Source of the DNA: Diploptera punctata
Lineage: Eukaryota; Arthropoda; Insecta; Blattodea; Blaberidae
NCBI GenBank assembly: GCA_030220185.1
Contig: JASPKZ010009889.1
Location: 1 to 64,000 of the forward strand
Direction of reading: 5' to 3'
DNA length: 64,000 nucleotides
The notes below the pieces were generated by a model. It did not search any database and was not told the origin of the DNA. It was given only the letters and a program-made list of their open reading frames with translations. This document shows, piece after piece, positions 63,203 to 64,000 of the stretch. Within the stretch, counting starts at the first letter, position 1; every line of letters starts with the position of its first letter. Both the position numbers and the translations under genes were made by a program.

Positions 63203-64000
63203 AGGTCTCTAAAACTAATTTTGTTGTGCTGAATTCAAATAACAGATTTTTTGTATCATGCAAGGTTTTTTTTTTTTGCATGTAGAAATTAAATATTTAC
63301 TACTTTTTGAATTATATGTAATAGCCATAATCTTTTAAATTGCTGTACAAACTACAGAAGCTTGATACAATATTAATTGTGCAGTTAAAACTGTCTAAAA
63401 TAAATAGAAAACACTTATATACCTAAGATCTCTATTTTCTCCTCCGCTTAGGAAGAAATGGAAGGTGAGTTGATTGACTTTTTGCTCCTGCTGAGGATTT
63501 TCTCTTACCAAACACCAATGATAGTACACAATCTTGGAAACATCCCATCGACCCTGGTACCATGTTTCCATCTCTTTTATTTCAAGATGGAATCTCTCAC
63601 CGTGCTCCTAAACCCTCTTGGAAATGTTGAAGATGAGTGGAGAAAGTGTAACTTCAAGCTCATATTACATCCCAGTGCCCTGAACTTATCTTATATTGAT
63701 CATCTTTAAACATACCCAGAAAATTCTCAACGACCTCCTTTGTATGATTTCCAAGCTTGAAGTTCCATGTCAGGCATGTAGCTTTTAAAAGTAACATCCC
63801 TACTAAGTTTGTGGCCATCAAAAAGTCTTTTTCACTTTGCTTCCGACGGTAACAGAATTTGTTAACAGTATTGGTAACAAGGGACTTTTTGTCCAAAACT
63901 TTAACAAATTGTTTCATTAATCCTAGTTTTATGTGTAAAGGAGGCAGCAATATTATTTCAGAATCAACTAAAGGGTGATTTATTACAATGCCCCAATAAA
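63203..64000 (-). pseudogene. Relic of the uncharacterised insect gene family, copy 2
   Basis: Collinear with 30078-31190 and in the same orientation. The minus strand gives LPPLHIKLGLMKQFVKVLDK (about 63950-63890), EVVENFLGMFKDDQY (about 63735-63690), then HGERFHLEIKEMETWYQGRW (about 63600-63540) and WCLVRENPQQEQK. Stops and shifts; continues past the window end. Confidence 0.65.

Noticed and set aside
60000..64000. First coding exons of macoilin
   Set aside because: Searched the minus strand for the expected N-terminal membrane segments upstream of the 58694-58823 exon; nothing convincing, so they probably lie beyond 64000.

Overview
This looks like a piece of an insect genome, probably a cockroach or termite relative (Blattodea). 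That placement is inference, from the mix of repeats (Penelope-like elements, tRNA-derived SINEs, mariner/Tc1/hAT/pogo relics, I-like and other LINEs) and AT-rich introns of many kilobases; no species-specific marker was used. There is no bacterial gene organisation, operon or CRISPR array.

The only host protein-coding gene I recognise is macoilin (MACO1/TMEM57 family), on the minus strand across the whole window. Seven internal coding exons are visible at 58694-58823, 44131-44197, 35669-35816, 29034-29267, 27232-27433, 16295-16453 and 3836-4023. Their splice sites are GT/AG and all six junction phases fit. The N-terminal exons lie beyond 64000 and the C-terminal exons before base 1. The last visible exon carries a frameshift. 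An intron-containing tRNA-Tyr-like gene (44751-44844, plus strand) sits in one intron.

Almost everything else is mobile DNA filling the introns. The dominant class is Penelope-like elements (PLEs) with GIY-YIG endonuclease and reverse transcriptase remnants. Most are foldbacks: two inverted arms with a short spacer, a tail motif on one side only, and direct target duplications of 8-15 bp. Two tail types are seen: one containing AACACTATGAGGTT, and a Penelope type containing CTTTCACGGCCGG. Many arms contain a hammerhead-ribozyme-like motif (CTGANGA, stem II, GAAAC, then a short palindrome and NUH).

A second striking class is tRNA-like modules flanked by AAGAGAAAAATTT / AAATTTTTCTCTT inverted repeats. 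They are arranged in inverted and 304-bp tandem arrays at 13.1-14.0, 35.87-36.58 and 58.9-59.7 kb. Whole arrays are flanked by 8-14 bp direct duplications, as the PLE foldbacks are.

Other contents: a DD41D mariner with TIRs and a TA duplication (19548-20898), whose empty site exists in a repeat copy near 35.2 kb; a Tc1 DD34E element (33117-34660); a hAT relic with an 8-bp duplication (56384-58197); a pogo-like relic (24.3-25.7 kb); a DUF4817-type transposase relic (62.1-63.2 kb); a 5'-truncated LINE with a 14-bp duplication (38319-41045); an RT-bearing LINE (52.74-53.99 kb); many LINE 3' ends; several tRNA-derived SINE families; two copies of a widespread uncharacterised insect gene family relic (30.1-31.1 and 63.2-64.0 kb); and an orphan heat-shock-type promoter (36964-37068).

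Two insertions touch macoilin splice sites directly. A 46-bp tail-only insertion duplicated the splice donor of the 3836-4023 exon, and a PLE arm supplies the acceptor-proximal tract of the 16295-16453 exon.
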